A program made the position numbers and the translations under genes. A stretch of 64,000 bases of DNA from Melastoma dodecandrum (Eukaryota > Streptophyta > Magnoliopsida > Myrtales > Melastomataceae): the NCBI GenBank assembly GCA_029817715.1, contig JARUPY010000501.1, positions 532,255-596,254 of the forward strand. Direction: 5' to 3'. Every line of letters starts with the position of its first letter. Position 1 is the first letter of the stretch. Positions 33,711-46,447 of the stretch are shown here, one piece after another. The notes beneath the pieces were generated by a model. It was not told the DNA's origin. It did no database searches and saw nothing but the letters and a program-made list of their open reading frames with translations.

Positions 33711-36700
33711 TTACTGTGCTTCACAAGTTATGTACAGTTTCTGACCGTCGTTTATCATGTCGATGTCAAGGATCTCACCGGCATCCTCGGACAATACACA
33801 GTATTGACTGGAATCTGAATCTAACCGCAGGTGTTCAGTTGCTGAGTGTAGGAGCTCGTCCATGGAGTTCGGCAACCACATGACTACTCCGCGTCGTCTC
33901 TTCTCCGGCGGATCCCCGGGATGGAAAGGGAACACTGTGCATTTCTTCTTCGTGTGTGAGTTGTCTGCAGCCATGGATGAAGTTGAGAATCGCTGTAGTT
34001 TGCCATTTTTAACAGATTGGGAAGAGTAACATGCTCTCACCTTTGATTCTTGGAGAGGACTCTGGGAATTCCGATAACTGGGCCGACTTTGCATCCTCGA
34101 GCAGCTTGACCAACTTCTTGTTCCCATTCATCCTGCCTTCGTCCAGAGGTGTTTTCCCCCATCTGCAGAAAATCCAAATCTCATAAATCCTTTCAGATTT
34201 ACGAGAAAAAACAGAAGCCAAATGCTTTCATCGTATGTACCTGTCTTTCGAGAAAACATTTGCACCAGCTTCAAGGAGCAGCTTCGCCATCATGTACAGC
34301 CCTTCTGAGGCCGCAAGGTGGAGTGGGGTTCTGTGATCATAGTCTCTCGAATTCGGATCAACTCCATTGCCCAGTATTCTCTTGAGAAAGTCGGAATCTC
34401 CCCTCGCCACTGCTCTGCATAGGAGGATGCCCGCATCATCCACTTTGGGGGAGGCGCCTTCGTTAACCAGAAGGGAAGAAACTCGATCATGGCCATGCTT
34501 TATGGATTCGAGCAGGGCCGTGTTTCCGAAATTATCTTAAAAAATGTAACCCGGATTGTCAGAGAACAAGGAACAAAAATGTCTGTCTAATGCAAGTGTA
34601 AATGATCCAACCTTTAGCATTTATATCAACGCCTTCCTGAATTAAGAACAGGACAATGTCCTCGTATCCTCTGGCTGCAGCGAGATGCTGAGAATTAAAC
34701 GGAACAAGTTATGGTGCATCCGATCACATAACGTCAAGGCAAGCATCTCGAGAAAGCTCCCTACCAGAGGTGACCTTCCATCATAGTCACACTTGTTGGG
34801 ATCAGCGCCGGCTCTAATCAATCCTTTCAGCTGGTACAGGTCTCCGTTGTGAGCTGCACTAATCACCTTCAATGCAAGTTCGGCTTCTTGTTTCCCGATA
34901 TGAAATGTGATGTCTGACTCCAGTTGCTTTATCCTGATGTTGGATTCCTTCATCTGAAAATTAATACAATTGAGTTCTTTAAGTAAATTTAGCTCAAGCA
35001 CGCGAGAAATTATCTTTGTTGAGAAATCGCTACCTCTAGGAGGTTGTCAAAGATTCTTCGGCCGTCATAGAAGTAAATGTCCAGCACGTTGGTCAAGGAC
35101 TGTTTATCAAGACGCAGGACCTGGCATAGCTCACAGACTCTAACCGTGTACGGCTGAGGTACATTGCATAGGATCGAAATTTCTCCGAATGAGCTGTTAC
35201 GTTGCAGAATCGAAACAGTTTCTTCCACTCTATCATCGCCTATGCCTACCTCCTCCTGCAGAAACTCAACACGATTTAGACATCGTCGGGTGCATAGTCC
35301 AGATCAAGAAAACTGAATTCACTTGCTTAATAGTGATACCGGTCAGCAACTGCAAGAACATACCAGAGTCCCGTGGCAAACAAAATAAAGCTGATCCACT
35401 ACGCTCCCTTGCTCCATTATTACCTCTCCGGGGAGAAAAAATTCCTCGTGTAGCCTAATTACCTGGATGACAGACAGAAAAGTTCAGTAAACCACAGAGA
35501 CTACTGAGCCCGCATGACATCGATTCCGTGGTTCCTTATGAAAGGAAAAGGAACTTACGACTTGGTTGATGAATTCTGAAGAGCAACCCTTGAAAAGGGG
35601 AACCTTCTCTATGTATGGTATGTAGAGTGTCTGCGAGATCTGCCATTTCCCAGGAAACACCATCGTCATAACAGATCGCAGAGAAGGTAGATTACTTATG
35701 AAAAACAGCACCAGCCATTTCCTGTTCACCTTTGCACGGATCGAGATAGGGAGATCCTGTATAACGGCAGCCTCGGTATAGCTACTCTCGTATTGTAGAC
35801 GGAGGTGGCCTTTGATCTGGTTCCTGATCTCTCTTCCGAGTTTATTCCTATTCATGTACTTGATGAAGTCTGTCATCTTGTCCCTGAATTTCTCTGTCTT
35901 TGATCCCTTCACGATCAAAGCCGTCATGTTACCGATCAAGTACGCCCCTAATATCATGTCGAAGGAAACATATATCATCACGAAGATCATTTCTCGCAAG
36001 TTGACTGCGTGTATGTCTCCATAACCTGCCACAGGATCAAAGTCGAGAACGCAACAATCAACCACTACTCAAACCGAAGTGAAGCGATTCATCGTGAGGT
36101 AGAAGATGATTTACCGACTGTGGCCATTGTGACGATCGCGAAATACAAGGATGTTATGTATCGAGTCCAGAGATCGATATGCCGAAATTCAGCATAACTA
36201 TAGTCACCCAACTTCAAGCTCCCGATCCATGTGTACCCTTCTTGTGAGGGAGGCAGAGTGGTAGCCAGATAGTAGAATATGCATGCGGCCGTGTGCGTAC
36301 AGTAGAGTTCCACAGCGATAAGCTTCACAATCCGAGTGAACAGGTAGTTGATCCTTATGTCCTTCTCCAGCTTATGGAAGAAGTTGGTGACTCTCTGAAC
36401 CCGGCACAGTCGAATCCATAGAAGGTACCTGACCTCTTCTTTGTGCCCAGAAGCCTATTCAATGGAACGGACCAGTTTTACCCCAAGCATGACCTGTGGT
36501 CCTCAAGCGCGTGATTTACGACCAACGTGACAACAAACATACCTTGTAGATGAGATCCCAGGGCAAGCACGCGAGGAGGTCAATGAAGAAGCCTGACTTC
36601 AAGTACCTTCCCAGGGTCAACAAGAAAGCGAACGTGAACATGTGCACCCACATCAGATCCGACGCAAACGATACGGGAACACGAGGCTCATACCGGAGGG

Positions 36701-37479
36701 CGATGCGGTTGCGATTGTAGACCATGCGGTACGTGTTGCTGTCCTGATAAGCTAGGCAGAACCGAAGGGCTATATCGAGCAGGAAGGTGATCTGCCCTGC
36801 AATATCGAGGATGAAAAGGTTCTCCTTGAGTCCTCTGAAGAAGCCGAACTCCATGGGAGTGAAGAAGGAGGAGTAGATCGCCCACAACAGGATGAAGTTG
36901 CTCCATGCCTTGTACCACCTACCAATCCCCAGAACGCCTCACACAAATTATTACAAATACAAGTACAGGTCAGCAAAGCCACGTGGCCTCCCACACTTCG
37001 ATTCTCGGGCCTGACACGTCACCCAGCGAAGGGGATATCATACGATGTGACAGCCCCTACAATGATTTACCCTAAACCTCACCATTCATCGTCCGCCACG
37101 TGCCCGGGCAGGGGCCCAACTTACCCTCAGCCGATCAAATTCCCCAACTAACTGAAAAATCCGTTCAAAACTGAAGAAATGCCGTTGTGAATTCCGATCA
37201 CCTGTTATCGGGATGGATGACGAGGCACTTGATCCCGTTGATGAGGCTCTCGGTGCTAAACTTCCTCCCCCAACCGCCCGATCCACCTCCTCGATCGAGG
37301 CCGAACTCATTCGCGATGAGGTTGAACCGGCTGCCCCTCGACGACTTTATCCTATCCCTAAGGTCTTGCACCTCGTACTCCCCACCTGATCCGTCCTCGT
37401 CTCCGCTCATGCGGTCCAGCGCCGCCGTCGTCGTCATAGTCCCCGCCCTGTCCTCCTCTAGGTGGACGCCTCCCTTCAT
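33711..37479 (-). CDS. SKOR: Outward-rectifying Shaker K+ channel, SKOR/GORK type
   Basis: Depolarisation-activated plasma-membrane K+ efflux channel (xylem loading or guard-cell release in the family). Thirteen minus exons join in frame: 37479-37202, 36918-36694, 36606-36543, 36454-36115, 36025-35730, 35639-35559, 35462-35364, 35255-35034, 34953-34765, 34687-34612, 34535-34241, 34162-34041 and 33964-33711. They give 846 residues (family about 820-830). The S1-S3 region starts at about residue 94. S4 is LLWIRLCRVQRV (about 197-210). The pore filter TVGYGD is at 301-306, split by an intron in its Gly. Then come the C-linker, the cyclic-nucleotide-binding domain (about 410-530), ankyrin repeats (about 560-760) and the C-terminal KHA domain (about 768-846). 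No defect was seen. Whether it is SKOR or GORK is not settled. An upstream in-frame ATG at 37602 precedes the TATA and was not used. Confidence 0.95.
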
Positions 37480-37555
37480 TTCCGCCGCCCCTCGGATCCT
37501 CCTGAGGAATGCACGACGCGATACAGCAAACTGCCGGTCCGGGGGAGGACGGGGG

Positions 37556-37564
37556 CTATATATC
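37556..37564 (-). promoter_or_regulatory. Probable TATA box of the K+ channel gene
   Basis: GATATATAG on the minus strand, 77 bases before the chosen ATG at 37479. A TATA here argues against translation starting at the upstream in-frame ATG. Confidence 0.5.
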
Positions 37565-40457
37565 GATCCCCTCCGCGACAACCACAACCACCACGGGCGC
37601 ACTCTTGCCTTTCCCGTGCGTCTCGTCTCGTCTCGTCACACGTACCTTTGGCAGGTAGTCGGGAGGGAAAGGATCACGGGAAGTACGTCCTACGTCCTCC
37701 CTTTTTTCTTCCCCTTTCGGAAATCGCTTTTTAGGCTCTTTTCCCCAACTGACGTAAGGGAAAGAAGTGACGGGAAAATTGCAGATCAGGTAGTCATCGC
37801 CATCGCCATTGCCATGTTTAGTTGAAATTATGTTGTTGGGGGAAGGGGGGGTTTCATATTTATATTACACGAAAGTTTGTTCCAAAAAATTGTCCCAAAG
37901 GACTAAAGAAGTTGGTCGTTCAGATAAAAAAAATACTTTAGAACTTTTTTAAAAGATGACGATTTATAATCAATTTTCTCCAAGCGTACTCACGTACACC
38001 TGTCTTGAAGGATTTTTGGAAATCATTAATATTATTATAAAGGGGGTGGCCAATTAGATAGATGTCGTGTCGTGCCATAAAATGATTCCTTCGGACACAT
38101 CATGGGACTATTTCTTTTATTACACAATAAATGTGAATGTCCCCCCCCCCCCTACCCCCAAGAAATTTGATGGGGAATATGGTGATGATGTATACATTTT
38201 CTTTAGTTCGTTTTATATTTACGGGGACTCCAAAGGTCGAGTAAATGATTGGTTTTTTTTTTTTTTGTTGGCGTGGGAGATGTCTGAGATGATGGCGGCT
38301 AAGACCAGTAGAGTTTTGAACCCAAAGCTCTGTTGCCTTCGTTTCTTGTCCGTCATAAAAATAAATTTGAAGACCGCGTCGTTAGTACTTAAGTTGTTAT
38401 TCGTTTGATTACGATATCGATTGAAATTGGTTGTAGTAGTTATAATGCACGCTTTTGCTTTTGGAAAGGTGTATGATTATGAGCGCACCACTCTGATTGA
38501 TTGAATGGAAAGATGATAATGCAAAGAGCCACCACCCCACTTGATCGACTCAGCTGGGCTCTCTCGATGGCATACCTTATTTTATTTAATTAATCTCCTG
38601 AGTTTTGAATAAACATGTTCAGCCTCGACAAGCTAAAAAGATCATTCGATTATCGTTGTGCGTTTGTTTGCGGGTGAAGAGACCAGGCATTAAATTCGAG
38701 GGGTAAGTGAGAAAACGTGGAGGAGATGGAGATGCCACCAGTTAAATTAACCAAAAGTCAAACAACTCGCTAACTTATCAGGACAAGACAAATTGGGTTA
38801 CCATTGTGTGGGGAGGGAGGAGATAAGTTCAATGACGTTTTTAAGTTAATTGATATTTCAACAGTCAGTCGTGAAGAATTCATTAGACGTGTACGCCAGT
38901 CAGCCCTCACAATCAAGATGATATGATGATGATGCTGGTTTAAAGTGGGTCGGTCGAATTCCCCCACTATTGTTGGGCTACTAGCCTTTCAATTTTTTAA
39001 TGTGGCCCCTTGAATTGAATTGGGTCCATTTATTCTGCTAAAACTAAGTGCTTGGGGGCATGTGAGGGGGGGGGGGGGGCGGGGGGGCGCACCACTGACT
39101 GGCATGACATAATAATAATCAAAACACCAAGAGGGTGCCCATGGGAAGTACAAGCATATAGCATGAGATCACATGTTTATTTCATTTTTTTGGCTGTTCT
39201 CCCGTGTCATTGTCGGGATCATGCGGTTGTCCTAACAAAGCACTACCCCCCACACTTAATCTATCGTATGGATCATATTATTTGATTCACTAGGCTTCAC
39301 CAAACATTCTGTGTTCTTCGGGAACCTAGCAAAATGTAACGATGTTTAACTTGCCTGCCTCGTACTCCCTCCTCGATAACCCATTCAAGCTCCCAGACAT
39401 CGACAGCCGAGCATAATTTATATTACGGTAATCACAAAGTTACATGATACACCACCGCCACCGCATAGTTTCTAACAATTTTGTAGAGAATATTAATGAG
39501 ACTTCGAGTCCGGCATTGCCATCGGCAAGGTTTTATACATAGTGAATATTGTCGCCCCCTTTCTTTCGCAGTTACTGGCTTTCAATATTCAAGAAGCTCG
39601 AGCGAGGCCGGATACACGCATCACCGGCATGTACTGCGGCAGGAAGAGTTTTGTTCAGGGTTCTGCGTACAAGTTACCGAAGGTCTGGCTTATCTGTGGC
39701 AATTTGCGCCTGATCATCCCGAATGATTTCCCCAATGACGTTAGTAGGGCACAACAATGCTACCTTCTGGATGCTGGCGGACTACAACAAGGGTTTATCG
39801 AGAGACGATACTGTCAGTTGCTTTACCACAACTACGCATGGTATCAAGCATCTCTGTGATGACAAAGTCGGCGTCCGGCTCTATCTCCAAGATTACAAGG
39901 TTCGTTACGAAACATACGACTTCTGCTTCACCTTCTGATATTATCATACACCGGATCGATGTCAAACGACTAGGGTCCTCGTGTGTGCGCATAAAAAAAA
40001 TATTAGTCTTATAACCCTTTGGTATGATCGTTGTTATTTTTTTTTTCTTGAATCTAGCAGAAGGAGAACAAAGTTGATTTATTCAAGCTCAAATCATAAT
40101 TCATTTCACGATCGTAAAGCTCTCCGATTGAAAATAAAAATATATAATATGTCACACTTTCACTTAACAGTTCACTTTTTTAAGACAGTTGACGTTGACT
40201 GCTGTACAATATTATTAGAACAAGATGTATTGGACATGGATAATTTGAATTAGGAAACTAAAAATCGTCGCTCCATACGTCATGAGGCCCTCTATCCTTT
40301 AAATAAATTGAAGTTTGTTAGAACATTGTTCCCGAAATTTATGTAATAAATATTTTATCTTATACAATCCATGGATGCGCTTGTACATAAACATCATTCA
40401 AGCTATAGCCCCAAAGTAAAAAAAAAAAAAAAGAAAAAGAAATCATTGTTTTTTTTT
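37565..40457. other. Intergenic upstream of K+ channel gene
   Basis: Contains C- and G-runs (38141-38152 and 39066-39087 with interruptions) and AT-rich sequence. A group of overlapping plus-strand frames at about 39496-39940 (for example SYKLP-like and NATFWMLADYNKG) has protein-like content, but no family was recognised. Confidence 0.45.
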
Positions 40458-41418
40458 GGCAAAATATACGTATATGTCAGTAGCTATAGACGAACTTTTT
40501 TTTCTGTCAACATCTTTTTTTCATATACACAAATGTCACTACCTATGATTTCTACTTTTTTTATGACCAAATGTTGACGACGTGAGACAAATCGCCCACA
40601 TGGACATAACGGAGCTCCAAAGGTCCTACTTGGCGAAGTAAGAAAAATCTGACGTAGAAAAGACCTCGTTTCCAAACGTGAAAAAATCATATGTGGATCA
40701 GAAAGAAGAAAGAAGTCCCCCCAATCAAAATTAGATTTGAAACCCTAATTGGGACCGGTAAGTGCGGCAGAAGGCGGAAGAAGGAAGCACCCAGGTCGAC
40801 TTTGCCATCGCCACCTATCGGGCAACATAAAAAGAAAGGGAAAAAAAAATTGAAATCTCCTGGTTCGACGGGGCACTCGAGAGTTGAGATCACAGGTATC
40901 GTGACTGTCCTTTTTTCCAGAGATGTTGAAGAGGTAGAGGTTATCGGTGGCGGAGAGGTACCTCCCAGAGCAACTCCAGAGGCGGAGGAGGTGGGGCTTA
41001 TCGGGGACGGGCTCGATGGCCCAGCAGGCGTGGCGTACGGAACCGGTTGGAGGTCTGGCGAACGATGGACTCGTCCTCGTCTGCAACGAGGTACTTCCTG
41101 TGAGCGGCGTTCTTCAACCTGACGGTTCTGGCGGAGTTGAAGAACTCCGTTACTTTGTCTTCCTTTTTCTCTTCTTTGCTTTGCGCCCGCCAGAGAAGGG
41201 AATAGCTTGCGTGGGTCTTTTTCACTTCTTATCTGGCTTTACCACGTAGGAACTTCGAAAGTCCGTTATGTCCACGTGGGCGATTTACCTCACGTCGTTA
41301 ACATTTGGCCATAAAAAAGGTAGAAATAATAGGTTGTGACATTTGTGTATATGAAAAAAAGATTTTGAAATAAAAGAAAGTTCGTCTATAGTTAGAAACA
41401 TATACGTATATTTTGCCC
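40458..41418. mobile_element. Mutator-like (Pack-MULE type) TIR element
   Basis: About 960 bp with long terminal inverted repeats. The left starts GGCAAAATATACGTATATG and the right ends with its complement (CATATACGTATATTTTGCC). The arms stay similar for about 180 bp (for example GACGAACTTT..., CAAATGTCAC, CAAATGTTGACGACGTGAG and CCACATGGACATAACGG, with complements at 41250-41390). A 9-10 base T-run flanks both ends and fits a 9-bp Mutator target duplication. There is no transposase. The centre holds a DUF569 gene piece. The element sits about 350 bases before the PPR start. Confidence 0.8.
40906..41153 (-). pseudogene. DUF569 (fascin-like) gene fragment captured in the TIR element
   Basis: On the minus strand VTEFFNSARTVRLKNAAHRK and YLVADEDESIVRQ are followed, after a frame change, by WAIEPVPDKPHLLRLWS and GRYLSATDNLYLFNISGKK. 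This is the first repeat of a plant DUF569 protein as I recall it (family form FxxAKxVRLRSHxxKYL). Only this N-terminal part is present, and it is frameshifted. Function of the family is poorly known. Confidence 0.75.
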
Positions 41419-41768
41419 TTTTTTTTTTCCATCAGCCGAAACTCACATTCAACAACAACAGCAACCGAAGAAGATGAGTTTACTGAAAAATACAAAGTTT
41501 TCTTAAGACATTTAGGCGATTTAATTGGCGAAAGGGAGATTTGACGCCTTTAGGTTTGACCCTTCAGCAGTATTCAACCGATTTCTTTCCGAACTAATCA
41601 AACATGGTACGTTACTCTAGCTCGACGCCAAGCTCAACAAACGATCGAGTCGCGCGCATTCTGACATCCAGATGCGGCCGGACAAACCCAAAACGTATAT
41701 ATTGTACCTACTTTCTGCATCCTAATGCCTCTTCTCCCCCTGAGGACGAGATTCGGCCGATCCTGATA

Positions 41769-43550
41769 ATGGCAGCCTTCTTTGTTGTCCGTGGCCGGTC
41801 ATATTCTTCCCTCCTCGGACGAGGACGCGGCAACCATGATCCGATCCTCGACGTAGTTTCGGAAGCCATACTCAACTCCACCACCGGAGAAACCAAACCC
41901 CTGCTATCCAATCGGACCCTGCTTTCGCTCCTCCCTTCGTTCACACCCCAACACTTCACCTCGCTGATCGCCGTCAACCCCTTCGGCCTACCCCCGCTAT
42001 CTCTGTTTTCGTTCTATGGCTTTCTCTCCTCCGTTCCTGACTTCTGCCTCCCCCTACCCTGCCATGTCACCATGGCAAGGTTCCTCGCGTCCCATCGCCT
42101 GCTCCCACAGTCGCAATCAGTCGTTTCGTCCCTTGTGGCCCGTTCCGGCAGGAACTCGGCCTTCCCTCTCTTCGATGCTTTTCGTCAAGCAGGGGGAGAG
42201 CGTGCCGATTTGTTCCTGTTCGAAGCACTCGTCATTGCGTATGCGGAAGCAGGTTTTGTCTGGGACGGGATTCAGGTGGTTAGGATGGTGAGGAGGTGGA
42301 AACTCGGAGATCTTTCGCGTGGATGTCACTTGTACTTGATCGATCGGATGTTGCATTGCTCCGATTGTGATTGTGAGGTGGCTTTGGGATTCTACTTGGA
42401 GCTACTGGATTGTGGTTTCCCAGGGACTCCGAAGCACTTCAACATTCTGATGAGCTGGTTCTGCAGGGACCGCAAGGTGAATCGAGCACGGAAGATGTTC
42501 GACGAAATGCCAAAGCACGGCATGGTCCCAAATGCCGTGAGTTACAACACTTTGATCAATGGTTATTGCAAGGTTGGAAATTTAGATGAAGGGCTGAGGC
42601 TGAAGAGGGTTATGGAGGAAAAGGGGATTGCCCCGGATCGGTTTACGTATGCCTCCTTGATCAATGGATTGTTCAGGGAGAGCAAGGCCGAGCTCGCAAA
42701 TGAGTTGTTCGAGGAAATGTGCGGAGTCAGAGGCTTGGCTCCGAACGATATCATCTGGACGACTCTTATACATGGACATTGCAGACATAGAAGGATGGAT
42801 ATGGCGGTGGAGGTTTACAGGAAAATGCTGAGTGCTGGGGTAAAAGCTGATGTAGTTGCATACAATGCGCTGATTAACGGGTTCTGTAAGATGGGAAATC
42901 TCGTGGCAGCGAGGGAACTCCTTGATGAGATGAAATCGAGCGGATTGATACCCGACAAGATCACATACACAGCGCTGATCGATGGGTTCTGCAAGGAGGG
43001 TGACATAGAATCTGCCTTGGCACTTTGGAAGGAGATGGTTCAACAAGGGGTCGAACTCGATGACATTGCTTTCACGGCAGTCATATCGGGGCTTTGCCGT
43101 GCAGGGCGAATGGTGGAGGCAGAGAGCGTGATGAGAGAAATGGTTAGGTCTGGAATGAAACCAGATGATGCTACCTATAATTTGGTCATGGACGTGTTTT
43201 GTAAGAATGGCGATACTCGGATGGGCTTCAAGTTACTCAGGGAGATGCAGAACAGTGGGCGTGTGCCGGGAGTCATCACATACAACGTGCTCATGAATGG
43301 ACTTTGCAAGAAAGGTCAGATGAGAAACGCGGATGCGCTTCTGAACGAGATGCTGACTTCTGGCGTGGTCCCAGATGACATTACTTACAACACACTGTTA
43401 GATGGTCACTGCAAGCATGAAAATTATGCAGACGTAGACGCAATAAGGAACGAGAAAGGTCTCGTTCAGGATTACGCATCTTACGCAGCGCTCCTCGACG
43501 ACCTGAGCAAAGCCCCGAGATCGCGCCGAAGGCAAAATGACCAAACTTAG
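41769..43550 (+). CDS. P-class pentatricopeptide repeat protein
   Basis: A single-exon gene for 593 residues from this start, with an organelle-targeting N-terminus (MAAFFVVRGRSYSSLL). About nine to ten consecutive 35-residue PPR motifs run from about 42433 to the end, each with the [Y]N[T/A]LI[N/D]G[F/Y]CK helix and ending P[D/N] (for example VVAYNALINGFCKMGNL and KITYTALIDGFCKEGD). There is no E or DYW extension, so it is P-class and likely binds organelle RNA for stability, splicing or translation. An in-frame ATG at 41604 would add 55 residues but lacks a targeting look. It is close to the upstream TIR element. Confidence 0.93.
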   Translation: MAAFFVVRGRSYSSLLGRGRGNHDPILDVVSEAILNSTTGETKPLLSNRTLLSLLPSFTPQHFTSLIAVNPFGLPPLSLFSFYGFLSSVPDFCLPLPCHVTMARFLASHRLLPQSQSVVSSLVARSGRNSAFPLFDAFRQAGGERADLFLFEALVIAYAEAGFVWDGIQVVRMVRRWKLGDLSRGCHLYLIDRMLHCSDCDCEVALGFYLELLDCGFPGTPKHFNILMSWFCRDRKVNRARKMFDEMPKHGMVPNAVSYNTLINGYCKVGNLDEGLRLKRVMEEKGIAPDRFTYASLINGLFRESKAELANELFEEMCGVRGLAPNDIIWTTLIHGHCRHRRMDMAVEVYRKMLSAGVKADVVAYNALINGFCKMGNLVAARELLDEMKSSGLIPDKITYTALIDGFCKEGDIESALALWKEMVQQGVELDDIAFTAVISGLCRAGRMVEAESVMREMVRSGMKPDDATYNLVMDVFCKNGDTRMGFKLLREMQNSGRVPGVITYNVLMNGLCKKGQMRNADALLNEMLTSGVVPDDITYNTLLDGHCKHENYADVDAIRNEKGLVQDYASYAALLDDLSKAPRSRRRQNDQT

Positions 43551-43822
43551 ACTGGACACGGTGATGCATATGTTATCCGCACCATCCGGGTGGTTATCCT
43601 CGTCGCGTTTGACTCATCTAGACTTGCATTAGGGTTCCGCGGTTGATGCATTGGTTGGGGATGGCACACCCGTCTGAGTTCAACTGATGCGAACCTGCTG
43701 CACTTTCGGAAGGGTGCACTTTGAAACAAACGCTGAATTACGGGGGCAATTTGAAAATCTCCATTAATAAGAACCTCTGCAATTTACGGCTTCAGTCCCA
43801 GAATTTGGAGAAGGCGGCGACA

Positions 43823-44273
43823 ATGGAGGGATCGGAGGATCCGCTCGCGAACGCCATGGCCGATCTCTTCACCAACCTCTCATCCATGGTCAAATCCGAG
43901 CTCCAGGTCGGACTTCCACCCTGCGATCCCAGTCCCTGTCCCTTTCTTCATCGATAGATTGTTTTCCTTGGAGATTACTGGTGTTGTCGGTTTTGTTTTC
44001 CAATTTTAGGGCACGAATAATCAGCTGGAGCTGCTGGAGAAGATGAACGCCAGGGTCGCCAAGGAGTACTCTGGGTTCGGTGACGTCACGTCGGGGCTTA
44101 GGGTTTTCGTCGAGCAGCTCAGCTCGAAGAGCAGCGGGTTTGATGATTATGTCAAGGAGATCGATGCGATCGAGCGCAAGGTCGCCGATTTCGAGGCTGT
44201 GGTTGCGATGCTCGATAAGCATGTGACTCTGCTTGAGTCGAAGGTGCAGTCCGTCTATCAGAATTTCTCGTGA
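43823..44273 (+). CDS. BLOS2: BLOC-1 subunit 2 (BLOS2) homologue
   Basis: A small coiled-coil subunit of the endosomal BLOC-1 complex. Exons 43823-43906 and 44010-44273 join in phase 0 to 115 residues. Recognised blocks: ANAMADLFTNLSSMVKSELQ, then GTNNQLELLEKMNARVAKEY and DAIERKVADFEAVVAMLDK, with the C-terminal LESKVQSVY helix. Length fits the family. In-frame codons continue upstream of the ATG, but the chosen Met gives the family-like start. It converges on glutamine synthetase with 312 bases between stops. Confidence 0.9.
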
Positions 44274-44585
44274 GGAAAGGGAGTCGGCTCGCTCGACGAC
44301 AAAGAGCCCTCCCTAGCTTTGATCGGCGGCAATCGCGATGAATCATTGCTTGTTGTTAAATCCAGTGAAGTCGATTTCAATGTTTCAAATACATTATTCT
44401 GTAATGAGAAACTGCCAATCCGCGCTTCGGCGAGTACATATCACCTCGCCATTGCTCTCACAACAACAATTAGAAGGTATAACAACGGAGTACTGACTCG
44501 AAAATTCGAAAACATATGCAAACTTTCTTGGTATTCGGCGGGAGAACTAAGAATGAGGAAAACGGACTGATGACGAGTCTTGCGT

Positions 44586-46447
44586 TCATGGCTTCCAGAG
44601 AAGGGTGGTTTCGGCGATCATGGAAGTGACCACGTATGGATCCATGTTCGATGCTGGCCTCCTGTCCTCGAAGTAGCCTTTCCCTTCCTTGTGCGTGTCC
44701 CGGCCCACCCTGATTGATGCACCGCGATCCGCAACGCCCTGCTCGTAGAACACGAGAGTCTCGGAGTCAGAACGAGTTCGCAACACAATTGAGTTATTTG
44801 TCAGATCAGATCTGTCTCGCTTACCCATTTAAAAGTATTGATGTCAGCCGTCTCGTGACGGCCTGTGAGGCGGCGTTCATTGCCTTCTCCGTATGCCGCG
44901 ATGTGTTCCTTGTGCCTCAGCCCGAGCTTTTCTATCGCCTTCTTGATGACTTCGTATCCTCCTCCTTTCCTCATGGACTTGGTGCTGAAACGCAAAAAAC
45001 ACCAGACATGAGCAAACCAGATTCCTTGGCACAGGTGTACAGATTCAACGAAATTACCTGTAGTTAGTGTGAGCACCGGCTCCATTCCAGTCACCCTGAA
45101 TGGGCTTTGGGTCCAATGAGACGACAACCCCGGCAAGTTCCGTAATCCTCTGTTAGAAGAATTGGACATTCAAAAGTTAATTACCGATCCTAGTTGAAGC
45201 TGCTGAATGTTACAGGGACTGGAATTACCTCCAGGATGTAACGTGCAACCCACAGCTCGTCCGCAGCGGAGATGCCGACGGAGGGACCGACTTGGAATTC
45301 CCACTACATCATCAGGAAACAGCAATAAGCATCCATGCCCTCGTATGGGGACCTCTAATCGGCGATGACACCTTGGAATCTTACCTGTCCTGGCATGACT
45401 TCACCATTGATGCCACTAATGTTGATTCCTGCGTAGAGGCAGGCCTTGTAATGGGCGTCGACGACATCTCTGCCCCATGCTTTATCGGCTCCAATGCCAC
45501 AATAGTAAGGGCCCTGTTGGTCGCACCATGGTTTCTTTGAGTTTCCGAATGCATCGACAATGTAATAGCACATGAGAGTAAACAAACACGGGGCAGAATC
45601 AGACCTGAGGACCTGGATAGCCGCCCACTGGCCACCCGAGCGGCCACTGGACGTCCTTCTGCAACAGGGTGTACTCCTGCTCAATCCCGTACCATGGCTC
45701 TTCAGCCGCAACATCGGGATGGCTGAAAATCTTGGCCGCAGCATTCCTCTTGTTGGTCGGAATCGGCTCTCCCGCTGGAGTGTAGGTATCACACATGACC
45801 TGATCGAATCAAGAAACGTCAAACGGCTGATAAAAATTCCAGAACCCGTCTCCGACGAAGTGGTTTTTACGTGGGGGGATTCGAACAGAAGGGACTTACG
45901 AGGATGTTGTTGCCTCTCCTGAAAGGATCCTTGAAGATCGACTGAGGACTGTTCATTCAACGCGAAAATAATCCATCAGGACACCATCCGAAAACGCACT
46001 AACTAATCCCTTAACGAGACCGGGGACTCACTAGAGGATCACTTCGCTGTCCTGTCCCGGAGCCTGGTTAGTGCTGGAGCCGTCGTAGTTCCACTTGGGC
46101 AGCTTCGAAGGGTCGGTCACCGGACCCGACAGAGTCTGCAAGATTCCCAAGATGGGGGTCAATGATCGAAAATCCATCTTTACGACGGAAGAATCTTGAC
46201 GGAGCGTACGAAATGCAAGTTGAAACATACCCTGGCTTTGCTCCTCAGGTCCATCCCATTTCCTCCAACCCTTCAAACAAGAAAACCAAAACCAGGGGAA
46301 CGAAAGTAAGACTCTGATTTCTCAGCCAACAAAAAAGCATACGACCGCGGTCGTGGCCAGTCCATACCATATGTACTCGGCGATGATGGCCTTGTCGGTG
46401 TAGTCGGAGAGGTTGAGGTTGATGAGATCGGTGAGGAGCAGCGACAT
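44586..46447 (-). CDS. GLN1: Cytosolic glutamine synthetase (GS1)
   Basis: Ligates ammonium to glutamate using ATP; main cytosolic N-assimilation and remobilisation enzyme. Ten minus exons: 46447-46368, 46270-46231, 46135-46032, 45948-45900, 45799-45605, 45513-45385, 45303-45229, 45149-45058, 44984-44825 and 44738-44586. All are GT-AG and in frame, giving 358 residues (GS1 about 356). The N-terminus [19 protein letters not shown] has no transit peptide, so this is the cytosolic form. Signatures seen: [67 protein letters not shown] and the ATP/glutamate-side [11 protein letters not shown]. It ends [11 protein letters not shown]. No damage was seen. Confidence 0.97.

Noticed and set aside
37480..37602. 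Upstream in-frame ATG for the K+ channel
   Set aside because: It precedes the only good TATA box and adds residues unlike the family N-terminus.
39496..39940. Overlapping plus-strand frames with protein-like look
   Set aside because: Considered as a COBRA-like or other enzyme fragment, but no conserved motif could be matched with confidence.
40745..41122. Plus-strand 143-codon frame inside the TIR element
   Set aside because: It is the antisense of the DUF569 fragment and has no motifs of its own.
41604..41768. Upstream in-frame start for the PPR protein
   Set aside because: The 55 extra residues do not look like a targeting peptide, while the Met at 41769 does; kept as an alternative only.
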